Positions 42,172-50,825 of a DNA stretch of 64,000 bases are shown here, piece by piece (positions within the stretch are counted from its first letter, which is position 1; each line of letters opens with the position of its first letter). This stretch comes from Paracoccaceae bacterium (GTDB taxonomy: Bacteria > Pseudomonadota > Alphaproteobacteria > Rhodobacterales > Rhodobacteraceae). The notes under the pieces are model-generated. The model was not told the origin of the DNA and did no database searches. It worked only from the letters and a program-made list of their open reading frames with translations. A program made the translations under genes and the position numbers. The DNA lies in contig JANSXZ010000005.1 in NCBI GenBank assembly GCA_024742705.1, forward strand, positions 124,001-188,000, given 5' to 3'.

Positions 42172-43085
42172 GGCGCGAACCCTTCGCCGAAGCCGGCCAG
42201 TTCGGCGCCGCCCGTGCCATCGGCGGCGACGAACCAGTCGCCCAGAACCGACGAGGTCACGAAAACCGTATCGTCACGCTGCAACAGCAGGTCCAGTGCC
42301 TGCGCGAAGTAGTGCGCGATGTGCGGCACGCCGATGATATGCGGATGCAGCGCCAGGGTCAGAACCCGCGGGTTCTGTTCCAGTTCCCGTTCGAACACCG
42401 CCAGGGTCGCCTTCAGCCGCTTCAGCATCTCGTCGCTGGAACTCTGCTGGATCGCCCAGATCGGCACATCGTTCAGTTCGAAGGTGTAGGGCAGCGCCAC
42501 CATCGGCCCATGCCGCGTGCGCATCCAGACCGGCAGATCGTCGACCACCCAGTCGTGCAGAAACTCGACACCCTCGGCCTTCAGGATGTCCGGCGTCGCC
42601 TCGGTTTCGCCCAGCCCCGGCCCCAGCCAGGCACGCACCGGCGTGCCGCCGGCCTGCGCCAGCCGCGACAGGCTGCGGCGGATCACCGCCGCCTCGTCGT
42701 CGACCTGCTTGAGCGATTGCTGAAACCAGCCATGCCCGACCAGTTCCCAGCCCGCAGCAACCACGGCATCGGCAAGCGCCGGGTAAACATCGCAGACCTG
42801 GGCATTCATGAAGGCCGAACAGGGCAGCCCGCGTTCGGCCAGCATCGCCATGATCCGGGGCATGCCCGCGCGCATCCCGTATTCGACCCAGCCATAATTC
42901 GGCACGTCCGGCGGGCTGGGCGCGGCACCGTGCGGCGCGGGAATGATCCCGCGCGGCATCGGCCGGTCGAAAGGCCAGTATTCGATGTTCATCGCCAGAT
43001 GCACCATCAGCGGCTTGCCGTTCAGCGGGGCAAGCCGGGGGCGGTCGGTGGCCAGGCGGTAGGGAATGCGGGGATTGGGGTGCAT
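42168..43085 (-). CDS. Polysaccharide deacetylase-fold hydrolase (PuuE allantoinase / cyclic imidase-like)
   Basis: 305 residues from ATG 43085 (ATG 43103 would add six residues and overlap the upstream gene; neither has a good ribosome site). NodB-fold protein of the PuuE-like group, not a true chitin/peptidoglycan deacetylase: it has VHLAMNIEYWPF at the position of the metal-binding TFDD, then WVEYGMRAGMPRIMAMLAERG, GWELVGHGWFQQSL with one His kept, and a late TLALHPHIIGVPH. No signal peptide. PuuE allantoinase and a Pseudomonas cyclic imide hydrolase belong to this group, and opening of a cyclic amide/imide would fit the neighbouring amidases and CoA enzymes. Substrate is an inference. Confidence 0.72.
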   Translation of the reverse strand: MHPNPRIPYRLATDRPRLAPLNGKPLMVHLAMNIEYWPFDRPMPRGIIPAPHGAAPSPPDVPNYGWVEYGMRAGMPRIMAMLAERGLPCSAFMNAQVCDVYPALADAVVAAGWELVGHGWFQQSLKQVDDEAAVIRRSLSRLAQAGGTPVRAWLGPGLGETEATPDILKAEGVEFLHDWVVDDLPVWMRTRHGPMVALPYTFELNDVPIWAIQQSSSDEMLKRLKATLAVFERELEQNPRVLTLALHPHIIGVPHIAHYFAQALDLLLQRDDTVFVTSSVLGDWFVAADGTGGAELAGFGEGFAP

Positions 43086-43092
43086 TGCCGGT

Positions 43093-44199
43093 TCAGTCCA
43101 CATGCAGCCGCAGATCGCCTGGAGACCACGACATCACCACCGGCGCGCCGGGTTCGGGCACCTGCGGCAGATCCTCGACCACCCGCGACACCATGTCGGT
43201 GCCCGGCGCCAGCGCCACGATATGCGATGTCGTCAGCCCCAGGTACACCGATTCCGAATAGCGGCCCGGCAGCGAATGAAGCGCCTCGCCCGGTCCGCCC
43301 ATCCGCACCAGTTCCGAGCGGATCGAAAGGGTAACGGCGGCACCGCGCGCCACCGCCAGCCCGCGCCGCCCGGTGCGCACCGGGTGGCCGGCCACGTCCA
43401 CCGTCACATCGTCGCCGTCCACCTCACGGATGGTGCCGCGCAGAATGTTGTTTTCGCCCACGAAACTGGCGGTAAACGCACGATGCGGGGCGCGATAGAC
43501 ATCGCGCGCGCGGCCATGTTCGACCAGTTCGCCATCGGCGATCAGGGCGATCCTGTCCGCGACTGTCATTGCTTCTTCCTGGTTGTGGGTGACGTGGATG
43601 AAAGTGATCCCCACCTTCTCCTGCAAATGCTTCAGTTCCAGGCACATGTCCTTGCGCAGCTGCGCGTCCAGCGCGGCAAGAGGTTCGTCCAGCAGCAGGA
43701 TGTCGCGGTTCAGAACCATCGCCCGCGCCAGTTGCACGCGCTGTTGCTGGCCGCCCGAAAGCTCGTGCGGCTTGCGGTCGGCAAACCCCGTCAGACCGAC
43801 CATTTCCAGCGCGGCGGCGGACTTCTCGCGGATCGCATCGCGGCCCATGCGCGCGATCTTCAGCCCGTAGCCGACGTTTTGCAGCACCGTCATATGCGGA
43901 AACAGCGCATAGGACTGAAACACCATCGATGTGGTCCTCTTGTCGGGTGGCAAATGCCCCACATCCACCCCGTTCAGCAGAACCTGCCCATGCGTCGGCC
44001 GGTGAAATCCGCCGATGGTGCGCAACAGCGTGGTCTTGCCGCCACCCGAAGGCCCGAGCAGCACAAAGTATTCGCCCGCCGCGATCGACAGGTTCACATC
44101 CTTCAGCGCAACGACCGACCCATAGTGCTTGGCCAGCCCGCGCACCTCGACGGCGGCAGGTTTCGTTTCGGTCATCTTCAGGGTTCCCAGGGCATTCAT
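43093..44199 (-). CDS. ABC transporter ATPase, polyamine/iron-type (PotA-like)
   Basis: 368 residues from ATG 44199, overlapping the permease stop (ATGA); ATG 44175 is the internal alternative. Walker A GPSGGGKTT near residue 45, Q-loop MVFQSYALFPHMTV, signature LSGGQQQRVQLARAM, Walker B ILLLDEPLAALDAQL, switch VTHNQEEAM, and a C-terminal TOBE domain (ENNILRGTIREVDGDDV). Drives uptake through the two PotB/C-like permeases encoded just upstream. ATPases of this type serve polyamines, thiamine, Fe(III) or opine-like solutes, so the solute is not defined here. Confidence 0.88.
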   Translation of the reverse strand: MNALGTLKMTETKPAAVEVRGLAKHYGSVVALKDVNLSIAAGEYFVLLGPSGGGKTTLLRTIGGFHRPTHGQVLLNGVDVGHLPPDKRTTSMVFQSYALFPHMTVLQNVGYGLKIARMGRDAIREKSAAALEMVGLTGFADRKPHELSGGQQQRVQLARAMVLNRDILLLDEPLAALDAQLRKDMCLELKHLQEKVGITFIHVTHNQEEAMTVADRIALIADGELVEHGRARDVYRAPHRAFTASFVGENNILRGTIREVDGDDVTVDVAGHPVRTGRRGLAVARGAAVTLSIRSELVRMGGPGEALHSLPGRYSESVYLGLTTSHIVALAPGTDMVSRVVEDLPQVPEPGAPVVMSWSPGDLRLHVD

Positions 44200-45083
44200 G
44201 TGGACATCACCGGTTCGGCTTTGGCCCGGGCCTCGCGGGCGAGGCTGTCCGAGCGGACGAGCGTGTAGAGTATGATCCCGCCGATCAGCGCGATGGCGAC
44301 AAAGCTGACAAGGCTGGACATGGCGTAGGACTGTTCGGACATGCCGGTGTTCAGCATCTGGCTGATCAGCACGGTGGTGAAGGTGTCGAACCCGCCCTTC
44401 AGAAGGCTGGTGCGGGTGTATTCGTTGAAACACAGGATCATGGTGAACGAACAGGCGCTGAACACTCCGGCGCGGATCTGCGGAAACTCGATGTCCCAGA
44501 ACGCGCGCCAGCCGTTGGCGCCACAGGCGCGCGCCGCCTCGGTCTGCTCCGGCTTGTACCGGCCCATGGTGATCAGGATCACCACGAAGGCATAGGGCAT
44601 CGTGTAGATGATCAGCCCGATCAGCGCGGTGCCGAAGCCAAGCTGGAACAACCCGTCCAGCGCATCGGTGCCCAGCGCATCGCCCAACGATCGCAAGGCG
44701 CCGTTGACGTTCTTGAAAAACACCAGAAGCGCCGATCCCAGGATATCGGGCGCCACGAACAACGGCGCCAGAAACAGGAACACCGGCAGAACCTTGTTGC
44801 GAGCGGCCTTGTAGTACTTGGCCGCCAACAGCGCCATCGGCACGGTGATCAACGTGCAGATCACCGCCAGACGCAGCGTCCAGCCCAGCGCGCCCATCAG
44901 CAACTGATCCGAAAAGATCAGGCCATACCATTCCAGCGTGAACTCGTATTGGTTGGCGCCGAAGCCGTTGGCGTTGAACGAGATATACATGACATAGAAC
45001 ACCGGCCCCATCAGCGTGGCCGCCACCAGAAGCAGATAGGCCCATTTCAGCCTGTGCAGCCAGGGATTGGCATAGTCGTCCAT
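44196..45083 (-). CDS. ABC transporter permease (PotC-like)
   Basis: 295-residue inner-membrane protein with six hydrophobic segments and the EAA loop EAARACGANGWRAFWDIEFPQIRAG that docks to the ATPase. N-terminal tail MDDYANPWLHRL, then TM1. Lies 11 nt after the first permease and overlaps the ATPase gene by 4 nt. Forms the second half of the channel for the solute bound by the Tat-exported binding protein. Confidence 0.88.
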   Translation of the reverse strand: MDDYANPWLHRLKWAYLLLVAATLMGPVFYVMYISFNANGFGANQYEFTLEWYGLIFSDQLLMGALGWTLRLAVICTLITVPMALLAAKYYKAARNKVLPVFLFLAPLFVAPDILGSALLVFFKNVNGALRSLGDALGTDALDGLFQLGFGTALIGLIIYTMPYAFVVILITMGRYKPEQTEAARACGANGWRAFWDIEFPQIRAGVFSACSFTMILCFNEYTRTSLLKGGFDTFTTVLISQMLNTGMSEQSYAMSSLVSFVAIALIGGIILYTLVRSDSLAREARAKAEPVMST

Positions 45084-45094
45084 CGGCGGTTCCT

Positions 45095-46003
45095 TCAGTT
45101 GATCGGCGACAGGATCTTGGTCAGATCGAACAGCCGGTGCCCGATGTACAAAAGCGCCATCAGCGTGGTCATCATGATCGCACTGACCGCCATCGCCAGC
45201 GGGAAATCCAGCGCCGCGATCGCCTGCGTGGCGATCAGCCCCGCGTTCACCGCCCCGGCACCGCCAAGGATGTTTGGCAACAGCGCCACGCCCAGACCGT
45301 TGACAAAGATGAAGGTGCAGCCCGCGAAGATGCCCGGCGCGGCCAGCGGCAGGATCACATCCAAGAACCGGCGCACAGGTCCGGCACCCAGATCGTCGCA
45401 GACTTCAAAGATGTACTTCGGCACCGCTTCCATGGCCAGAAAGCCCGAAAAGATGATGAAAGGCAGAAACGACATCACCTCACCGATGATCACCCCGGTG
45501 TGGGTGTAAAGCAGCGCCGTGATCGGCTCGTCTATCAGGCCGAGGTTCTGCAACGTGGTGTTGACCAGCCCGTTGCGCTGCAACACCGGGCGCAGCGCGA
45601 ACACCCGGATGATCTCGGACACCATGAACGGCAGGATGAACAGCAACACAACCCGATGCTGCGCCACCTGCGGCACCGACTTGCGCAGAAACACCGCGAT
45701 CGGGAAACCCAGCACGAAACACACGATCACGGCGATGCCGGAATAGTACATCGACGACAGGAAATTCTCGAGCCGTGCGGAAAAGAAGAAGTTCTCGTAG
45801 GAAAACAGGGTAAACCCCGGCTCCATCCAGAACATCGTGCGTTCGAACACGCTGAACACGAAGGTCAGCGCCATCGGCAACGCGAAGAACAACAGCATGA
45901 AGGCCAGCGGCAGGGCGAAGACCCAGCGCGCCAGCTTTTCGCGCATCGGCTCGCGCAGCGGCGCGGCCACGGGGGCCACGCCTTCGATGTTCCGGACGGT
46001 CAT
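45095..46003 (-). CDS. ABC transporter permease (PotB-like)
   Basis: 302 residues from ATG 46003 (the frame extends upstream to 46057 into the binding-protein gene). Six hydrophobic segments after a cytoplasmic tail; EAA-type loop around FEVCDDLGAGPVRRFLDVILPLAAPG. Starts 13 nt after the binding-protein stop. First permease of the polyamine-type importer, partner of the PotC-like protein. Confidence 0.87.
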   Translation of the reverse strand: MTVRNIEGVAPVAAPLREPMREKLARWVFALPLAFMLLFFALPMALTFVFSVFERTMFWMEPGFTLFSYENFFFSARLENFLSSMYYSGIAVIVCFVLGFPIAVFLRKSVPQVAQHRVVLLFILPFMVSEIIRVFALRPVLQRNGLVNTTLQNLGLIDEPITALLYTHTGVIIGEVMSFLPFIIFSGFLAMEAVPKYIFEVCDDLGAGPVRRFLDVILPLAAPGIFAGCTFIFVNGLGVALLPNILGGAGAVNAGLIATQAIAALDFPLAMAVSAIMMTTLMALLYIGHRLFDLTKILSPIN

Positions 46004-46016
46004 CGCCCCAGCGGCC

Positions 46017-47180
46017 TCAGGCCGCCTGCACCCGCGCCCACCAATCCTGATAGGCACGAATGTTGGTCGGGAACACGTTCTGCCAGCTGTTGCCCGGCAC
46101 CACGATCCGCTCTTGCTTGCGCGCCAGACGCTCGGCGGTGATGGCCTTGGTATCGGCGTCGAAATCGTCGGGATGGGCGTCGATGTATTCGTTCACGCCC
46201 ACCATCTGCGGGGTGAACCCCAGACCCGCCAGCGTGCGCGCCCCGAACCAGGGCGACAGGTACACGTTGGCCAGCGCATAGAACGCGTCTTCCATGCCGC
46301 GCTCCTTGCCGCCACGGGTCAGCATGACAACGTTGTTCCACGCCTGATGGCCTTCCTTCATGGTTCCATAGCGGATGTCGGCTCCATTCTTGCGGGCGGC
46401 GAAGATCTGGATCACCTCCCAGCACGACGACACCAGCACCTCCTCCGACGACAACAGGTCGGCACCGTTCTGCACCCCGTCCCAGAACGTGCGGAAATGG
46501 CCTTTCTTCTTCAGGTCGATCAGAAACTGGCAAACGCCGCGCACTTCGGCCTCGGACATGTCCGACGGGTTCTCGATATCCTGCTTGCCCGACTGCTTGA
46601 GATAGATCGCCGTGTTCGTCAGGGTCGGGCCAAAGTCGTTCTGCATTGCCGCGCGCCCGCGGAACTGGCTGTCGAACAGCGCCTCCCACGAGGAAAGCTC
46701 CTCGCCGATCACGCCGTGGTTGAAGGCCAGGCTGTCTGCATTCGAAATATAGGGGATCGCCACCAGATCGCCATTGTAGCGGATGGTGTCCGCGGCCGCG
46801 CCACCGTCCTGATAATCGGCAACCATGTTCGAGAAATTCGCGATCCGCGATGCGTCCAGCGGCACGATGGCACCCTGCGACGCCAGTGCGTCCTCCATGC
46901 CACCGCCATTGTCGGTCATCGCATCATAGAGGCTGTTGCCATCCCCCACGACCATCTTCTGAATCGATTCGTCGGCCCGCGCCGACTTGGCGATGGGCGC
47001 GATCGAAACACCGGCCTGCGCTTCCATCGCGCTCCAGTCATTGCCACCCACCTTGGCAATGCCCGGCGCCCAGAGCTTCAGCGCCTCGGCCGCCATCGCG
47101 CCGCGCGGCAGACCCGCCACCGCGGCGGCAGACCCCATCAGAGCCAGAAGCTGGCGACGATTGAATTCCGTTTGGTTCAT
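46017..47180 (-). CDS. Extracellular solute-binding protein, PotD/PotF-like, Tat-exported
   Basis: 387 residues; ATG 47180 has GAGGA upstream. The N-terminus NRRQLLALMGSAAAVAGLPRGAMA carries a twin-arginine pair and a cleavage site before AEALKLWAP, so it is exported folded. The body has the type 2 periplasmic-binding fold: LVAIPYISNADSLAFNHGV, SWEALFDSQFRGRAAMQND, and a C-terminal NSWQNVFPTNIRAYQDWWARVQ. It defines the solute for the importer; it resembles polyamine-class binding proteins but the ligand residues cannot be matched by eye. First gene of the leftward operon; a GntR-like site lies 107 nt upstream. Confidence 0.85.
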   Translation of the reverse strand: MNQTEFNRRQLLALMGSAAAVAGLPRGAMAAEALKLWAPGIAKVGGNDWSAMEAQAGVSIAPIAKSARADESIQKMVVGDGNSLYDAMTDNGGGMEDALASQGAIVPLDASRIANFSNMVADYQDGGAAADTIRYNGDLVAIPYISNADSLAFNHGVIGEELSSWEALFDSQFRGRAAMQNDFGPTLTNTAIYLKQSGKQDIENPSDMSEAEVRGVCQFLIDLKKKGHFRTFWDGVQNGADLLSSEEVLVSSCWEVIQIFAARKNGADIRYGTMKEGHQAWNNVVMLTRGGKERGMEDAFYALANVYLSPWFGARTLAGLGFTPQMVGVNEYIDAHPDDFDADTKAITAERLARKQERIVVPGNSWQNVFPTNIRAYQDWWARVQAA

Positions 47181-47639
47181 GATCTTCCTCACTGTTGCGG
47201 GCCGCGGCGTCTGCTGCGCCTTGCGGGTTTGCCAAGGGTCAGCGTGGCCCACGCAATCGCCGGTCCACGCTGATGGACAAGCTAGTTTTGTGTACGAAAA
47301 AGGGAAGAGAAATATTTGCCCTGAAACAATTCCACACCGGAAATCCATCAAGATCATCGCGTGAATACATATAATTCATTGTTCTAAAATACTTATTTCA
47401 AAGGCTCAAAAATTTGGCGCGGATGCCGGATCTTCCTGGCCCTTGTTTTTACTCTTGAACTCGGGACAGGTTGTCGCAGATGATGTATCCAAAATAACGC
47501 TCGGCATCATCCGGCACCGGACAGGTCTTGCATGCGGCGGCATACCAGGCCAGATCGGCGGCCCGGCGCGTGCGGCGCAACCTTGCGGACCGGCGGGCAG
47601 GCAAAGAAACAGACAGAAAACAGACTGGGGAACATCGTC
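47181..47639. promoter_or_regulatory. Divergent control region between the ABC importer and the SDR-crotonase-ligase operon
   Basis: 459 bp without a gene. The stretch about 47280-47410 is strikingly AT-rich for this genome, with several possible -10-like boxes on both strands, so it probably holds promoters for both divergent operons. It contains the near-palindrome TTTGTGTACGAA described separately. The right-hand 200 bp returns to normal GC content and holds the ribosome site of the SDR gene (GGGGAA before ATG 47640). No conserved RNA element recognised. Confidence 0.5.
47287..47298. promoter_or_regulatory. Candidate GntR operator, copy 2 (TTTGTGTACGAA)
   Basis: Ten of twelve bases match the perfect palindrome TTTGTATACAAA found before the GntR gene at 52847-52858. 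It lies 107 nt before the binding-protein start, inside the AT-rich shared control region, where a bound repressor could block the importer operon and perhaps the divergent one. The similarity is direct sequence observation; binding is an inference. Confidence 0.45.
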
Positions 47640-48419
47640 ATGGATCTGCAAATCAGCGGCCGGTCGGTCATCGTGACCGGCGCCTCCAAGGGCATCGGCC
47701 TGGCCACCGCGCGGGCCTTCGCGGCCGAGGGCGCGCATGTAACGCTGGTGTCGCGCGACAGCGACGCGCTGGCGCGGGCGCAGGCCCTTCTGGAATCGGA
47801 AGGCGCGACGGGCACGTCGCTGTTCGCCGCCGACCTGGCCCAGGACGCGGGCCGCGAGGCGCTTTTCGCCGCACGCCCCGACATCGACATTCTGGTCAAC
47901 AACGCCGGCGCGATTCAGCCCGGCCGGCTGTCGGACATGACAATGGCCGACTGGCGCGCCGGATGGGAACTGAAGGTTTTCGGCTATATCCACCTGTGTC
48001 AGCTTTACGCCCCGGCGATGACCGGGCGCGGCGCGGGCACCATCGTCAACATCATCGGCATGGGCGGACGCGCGGTGCGCGCCAACTACATCTGCGGCGC
48101 CGCCGGCAATGCCGCGCTCATCGGCTTCACCCAGGCTCTCGGCGCTGAAACCCCCGCCAGCAATGTGCGCGTCTTCGGCATCAATCCCTCGCCCACTCTG
48201 ACCGACCGGATGACCACGATGTTCCGCAAGCGCGCCGCAGAGGAACTGGGCGACGCCGATCGCTGGTCCGAACTGATCGATCCGGCGCGTTTTCCCTTCG
48301 GTCGGCCAAAGCACCCCGAAGAGGTCGCCGCGCTGGCCGTGATGCTGGCCTCGCCGCGTGTCACCTACCTGTCGGGTACAGTGGTCGATATGGACGGGGG
48401 CGGCCAATGGATGGCATGA
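47640..48419 (+). CDS. SDR-family oxidoreductase with atypical active site
   Basis: 259 residues from ATG 47640 (GGGGAA about 9 nt upstream). Rossmann start VIVTGASKGIGLATARAF and NNAGAIQPG are canonical for classical short-chain dehydrogenases. The catalytic region reads NYICGAAGNAALIGFT: the Tyr is present but the Lys expected four residues later is Ala, and the following helix has Asn where Lys is usual. This is either a divergent subgroup or a non-reductase member. The next gene overlaps by 13 nt. Likely works on a CoA-bound or hydroxylated intermediate, with the crotonase and ligase downstream. Confidence 0.82.
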   Translation: MDLQISGRSVIVTGASKGIGLATARAFAAEGAHVTLVSRDSDALARAQALLESEGATGTSLFAADLAQDAGREALFAARPDIDILVNNAGAIQPGRLSDMTMADWRAGWELKVFGYIHLCQLYAPAMTGRGAGTIVNIIGMGGRAVRANYICGAAGNAALIGFTQALGAETPASNVRVFGINPSPTLTDRMTTMFRKRAAEELGDADRWSELIDPARFPFGRPKHPEEVAALAVMLASPRVTYLSGTVVDMDGGGQWMA

Positions 48420-49207
48420 CACTGGCCGACGGGCGCATCGTGCTGGGCCGCGACGGCCCTGTCGGCAGGATCACCTTCAATCAGCCGGCGCGCATGAACG
48501 CCATGTCGCTGGCCATGTGGGACGGTCTGAAAACCGCGCTGCAGGGCTTTGCCGACGACACGGCGGTGCGCGTCGTCGTTCTTGACGGGGCCGGCGACAA
48601 GGCCTTCGTGTCGGGCGCCGACATATCCGAATTCGACAGGTTGCGCGCCACGCCCGAAGGTGTCGCCGATTACAACGCCCGCTCTGAAGCGGCCGATCAC
48701 GCGCTCTACAGTTTCCCCAAGCCGACCATTGCCCAGATAAAGGGGTTTTGCGTCGGCGGCGGCATGGGCATCGCGCTGGCCTGCGATCTGCGGATCTGTG
48801 CCGACGACGCCCGATTGGGCATCACCGCGGCGCGGTTGGGGCTTGGCTATGGTCTCGACGGTGTGCGCAAACTGGTGCAACTGGCCGGGCCGGCCGTCGC
48901 GGCCGATGTGCTTTATTCGGCGCGGCTGATGTCGGCCGGCGAGGCGCTTTCGAACGGTCTGGTGAACCGCGTCGTGGCACCCGCCGATCTGGCCCAGACC
49001 GTGGCCGAAACCGCCGCGCGTATCGCCGACAACGCGCCGCTCACCGTCGAGGCGGCCAAGGCCGCGATCCGCGCGGTGCAGCACCCCGAGACCGACGCGG
49101 CGGCCCGGATCGCCGCGCTGACCGATGCCTGTTTCGCCAGCGCCGACTACGCCGAAGGCCGCCGCGCCTTTGCCGAAAAACGCAAACCGGTGTTCGCGCG
49201 CAAATGA
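48407..49207 (+). CDS. Enoyl-CoA hydratase/isomerase (crotonase) family protein
   Basis: 266 residues from ATG 48407 (GGGGGCGG upstream); ATG 48416, overlapping the SDR stop as ATGA, is equally plausible. Crotonase fold: oxyanion segment KAFVSGADISEFD and GFCVGGGMGIALACDLRIC are intact. The catalytic segment that normally holds Glu before LGxxPGxGG reads ITAARLGLGYGLDGVRKL, so the first catalytic Glu is Ala and the PGxGG loop is changed. Simple hydration is therefore doubtful; hydrolase, decarboxylase or lyase activity is possible. Part of the SDR-crotonase-ligase operon. Confidence 0.82.
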   Translation: MDGMTLADGRIVLGRDGPVGRITFNQPARMNAMSLAMWDGLKTALQGFADDTAVRVVVLDGAGDKAFVSGADISEFDRLRATPEGVADYNARSEAADHALYSFPKPTIAQIKGFCVGGGMGIALACDLRICADDARLGITAARLGLGYGLDGVRKLVQLAGPAVAADVLYSARLMSAGEALSNGLVNRVVAPADLAQTVAETAARIADNAPLTVEAAKAAIRAVQHPETDAAARIAALTDACFASADYAEGRRAFAEKRKPVFARK

Positions 49208-49304
49208 ACCATCCCGACCCGAAGCCGGGCCCGGCCGAGGCGATGCCAAGCCGCCGCCGGGGCGGTATCTGCGATCCGATCCCGACACCACGGAGGCCTG
49301 AGCC

Positions 49305-50825
49305 ATGACCAACCCGCTGCATGACGCGCTTCTGGCACCGCTTGGCGCCAGCGACACGCCGTTCCTGATCCGCCCCGATGGCAGCGCGATCGACGGGACG
49401 GCGTTTTACGGCATGGCCTGCCGGGCGGCGGGGGCGCTGGCCGAACGCGGCCTGGCGCCGGGCGACCGGCTTGCCGTGCAGGTCGAGAAATCTCCCGAGG
49501 CGCTGGCGCTCTATGCCGGATGCCTGATCGCCGGCGTGGTCTTCGTGCCGCTCAACACCGCCTATACCACGGATGAGATCGCCTATTTTCTTGCCGATGC
49601 CACGCCGGGCCTTGCCATATGCGATCCGCGCATGGCGGACCGCATCGCCGCCCTGGGCACGACCCCGGTTATGACGCTGGATGCCGCCGGTCAGGGCAGC
49701 TTTGCCGATCTGGCCGCCGGCCTGCCCAACCGTATCGCACCGGCCCGCCGCACGGCGCAGGATATCGCGGCCCTGCTCTATACCTCGGGCACCACGGGCC
49801 GGTCCAAGGGCGCGATGCTGAGCCACGAGAACCTTCTGTCGAACGCCCGCGCGCTGTGCGACCTGTGGCGTATCGACAGCGACGATGTGCTTTTGCATGC
49901 CCTGCCGATCTTTCATGCGCATGGCCTTTTCGTCGCCGTCAACACCACGCTTCTGGCCGGTGCACGGATGATCTTTCTGCCCGGTTTCACGGTCGATGCG
50001 GTGCTTCAGGCGATGCCGCGCGCGACCCTGATGATGGGTGTGCCCACGTTCTACACCCGGCTTCTCGACGCGCCGGGCTTTGGCGCGGATGTCTGCGCGG
50101 GGATGCGGCTGTTTGTTTCGGGCAGCGCGCCATTGCTGGCGGAAACGCATCAGAAGTTCCAGCAACGCACCGGCCACCGCATCCTCGAACGCTACGGCAT
50201 GACCGAAACCGGCATGAACACATCGAACCCCCACGACGGCGAGCGCCGCGCCGGCACCGTCGGCTTTGCCCTGCCGGGTGTCGAGATCGCGATCACCGAT
50301 GCCGGCGGCGCACCGGTGCCGGCGGGCGAGATCGGCATGATCGAGGTGCGCGGCCCCAACGTGTTTCGCGGGTATTGGAACATGCCCGACAAAACCGCCG
50401 AGGAACTGCGCCAGAACGGCTTCTTCATCACCGGGGATCTGGGCCGGCAAGACGCCGACGGATATCTGCACATCGTCGGGCGCAGCAAGGATCTGATCAT
50501 CAGCGGGGGCTACAACGTCTACCCCAAAGAGGTGGAATCGGTGCTGAACGAAGCGTCCTTTGTGCGCGAGGCGGCGGTTTTCGGAGTGCCGCACCCCGAT
50601 TTCGGGGAAGCAGTCGTGGCCACGCTGGTTGTGGAACCGGGCGTTCCAGTAGACCTGCCCGCGCTGCGGCACGACATGTCCGGCCGGCTGGCGCGCTACA
50701 AGCAGCCCAAGGAAATCCTGCTCACTCAGTCCTTGCCGCGCAACACGATGGGCAAGGTGCAAAAGAACCTGCTGCGCGACCGGCACCGCGATCTTTTCGC
50801 CGCTCCGGTTTCAGGCACCCCTTAG
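49305..50825 (+). CDS. matB: Malonyl-CoA synthetase-like acyl-CoA ligase (MatB-type)
   Basis: 506 residues; ATG 49305 has GGAGG 8 nt upstream, 97 nt after the crotonase stop. ANL-superfamily ligase that activates a short acid, malonate or methylmalonate in MatB, to its CoA ester with ATP. Motifs: YTSGTTGRSKGAMLSH (P-loop), LPIFHAHGLFVAVN, MGVPTFYTRLL, ERYGMTETGMNTSNP, FITGDLGRQD, SGGYNVYPKEVES and the catalytic Lys in PRNTMGKVQK. The pattern closely follows MatB. No malonyl-CoA decarboxylase gene is in the window, so the acid may be a different short dicarboxylate. The stop is shared (TTAG) with the convergent amidase. Confidence 0.8.
   Translation: MTNPLHDALLAPLGASDTPFLIRPDGSAIDGTAFYGMACRAAGALAERGLAPGDRLAVQVEKSPEALALYAGCLIAGVVFVPLNTAYTTDEIAYFLADATPGLAICDPRMADRIAALGTTPVMTLDAAGQGSFADLAAGLPNRIAPARRTAQDIAALLYTSGTTGRSKGAMLSHENLLSNARALCDLWRIDSDDVLLHALPIFHAHGLFVAVNTTLLAGARMIFLPGFTVDAVLQAMPRATLMMGVPTFYTRLLDAPGFGADVCAGMRLFVSGSAPLLAETHQKFQQRTGHRILERYGMTETGMNTSNPHDGERRAGTVGFALPGVEIAITDAGGAPVPAGEIGMIEVRGPNVFRGYWNMPDKTAEELRQNGFFITGDLGRQDADGYLHIVGRSKDLIISGGYNVYPKEVESVLNEASFVREAAVFGVPHPDFGEAVVATLVVEPGVPVDLPALRHDMSGRLARYKQPKEILLTQSLPRNTMGKVQKNLLRDRHRDLFAAPVSGTP

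Noticed and set aside
41194..42312. Plus-strand frame opposite the CoA-transferase
   Set aside because: Low-complexity Arg/Gly/His-rich translation, whereas the CoA-transferase motifs are intact on the minus strand.
43093..45045. 650-codon minus-strand frame suggesting a permease-ATPase fusion
   Set aside because: Its N-terminal 280 codons are an out-of-frame reading of the PotC-like permease; the ATPase proper starts at 44199 with an ATGA overlap.
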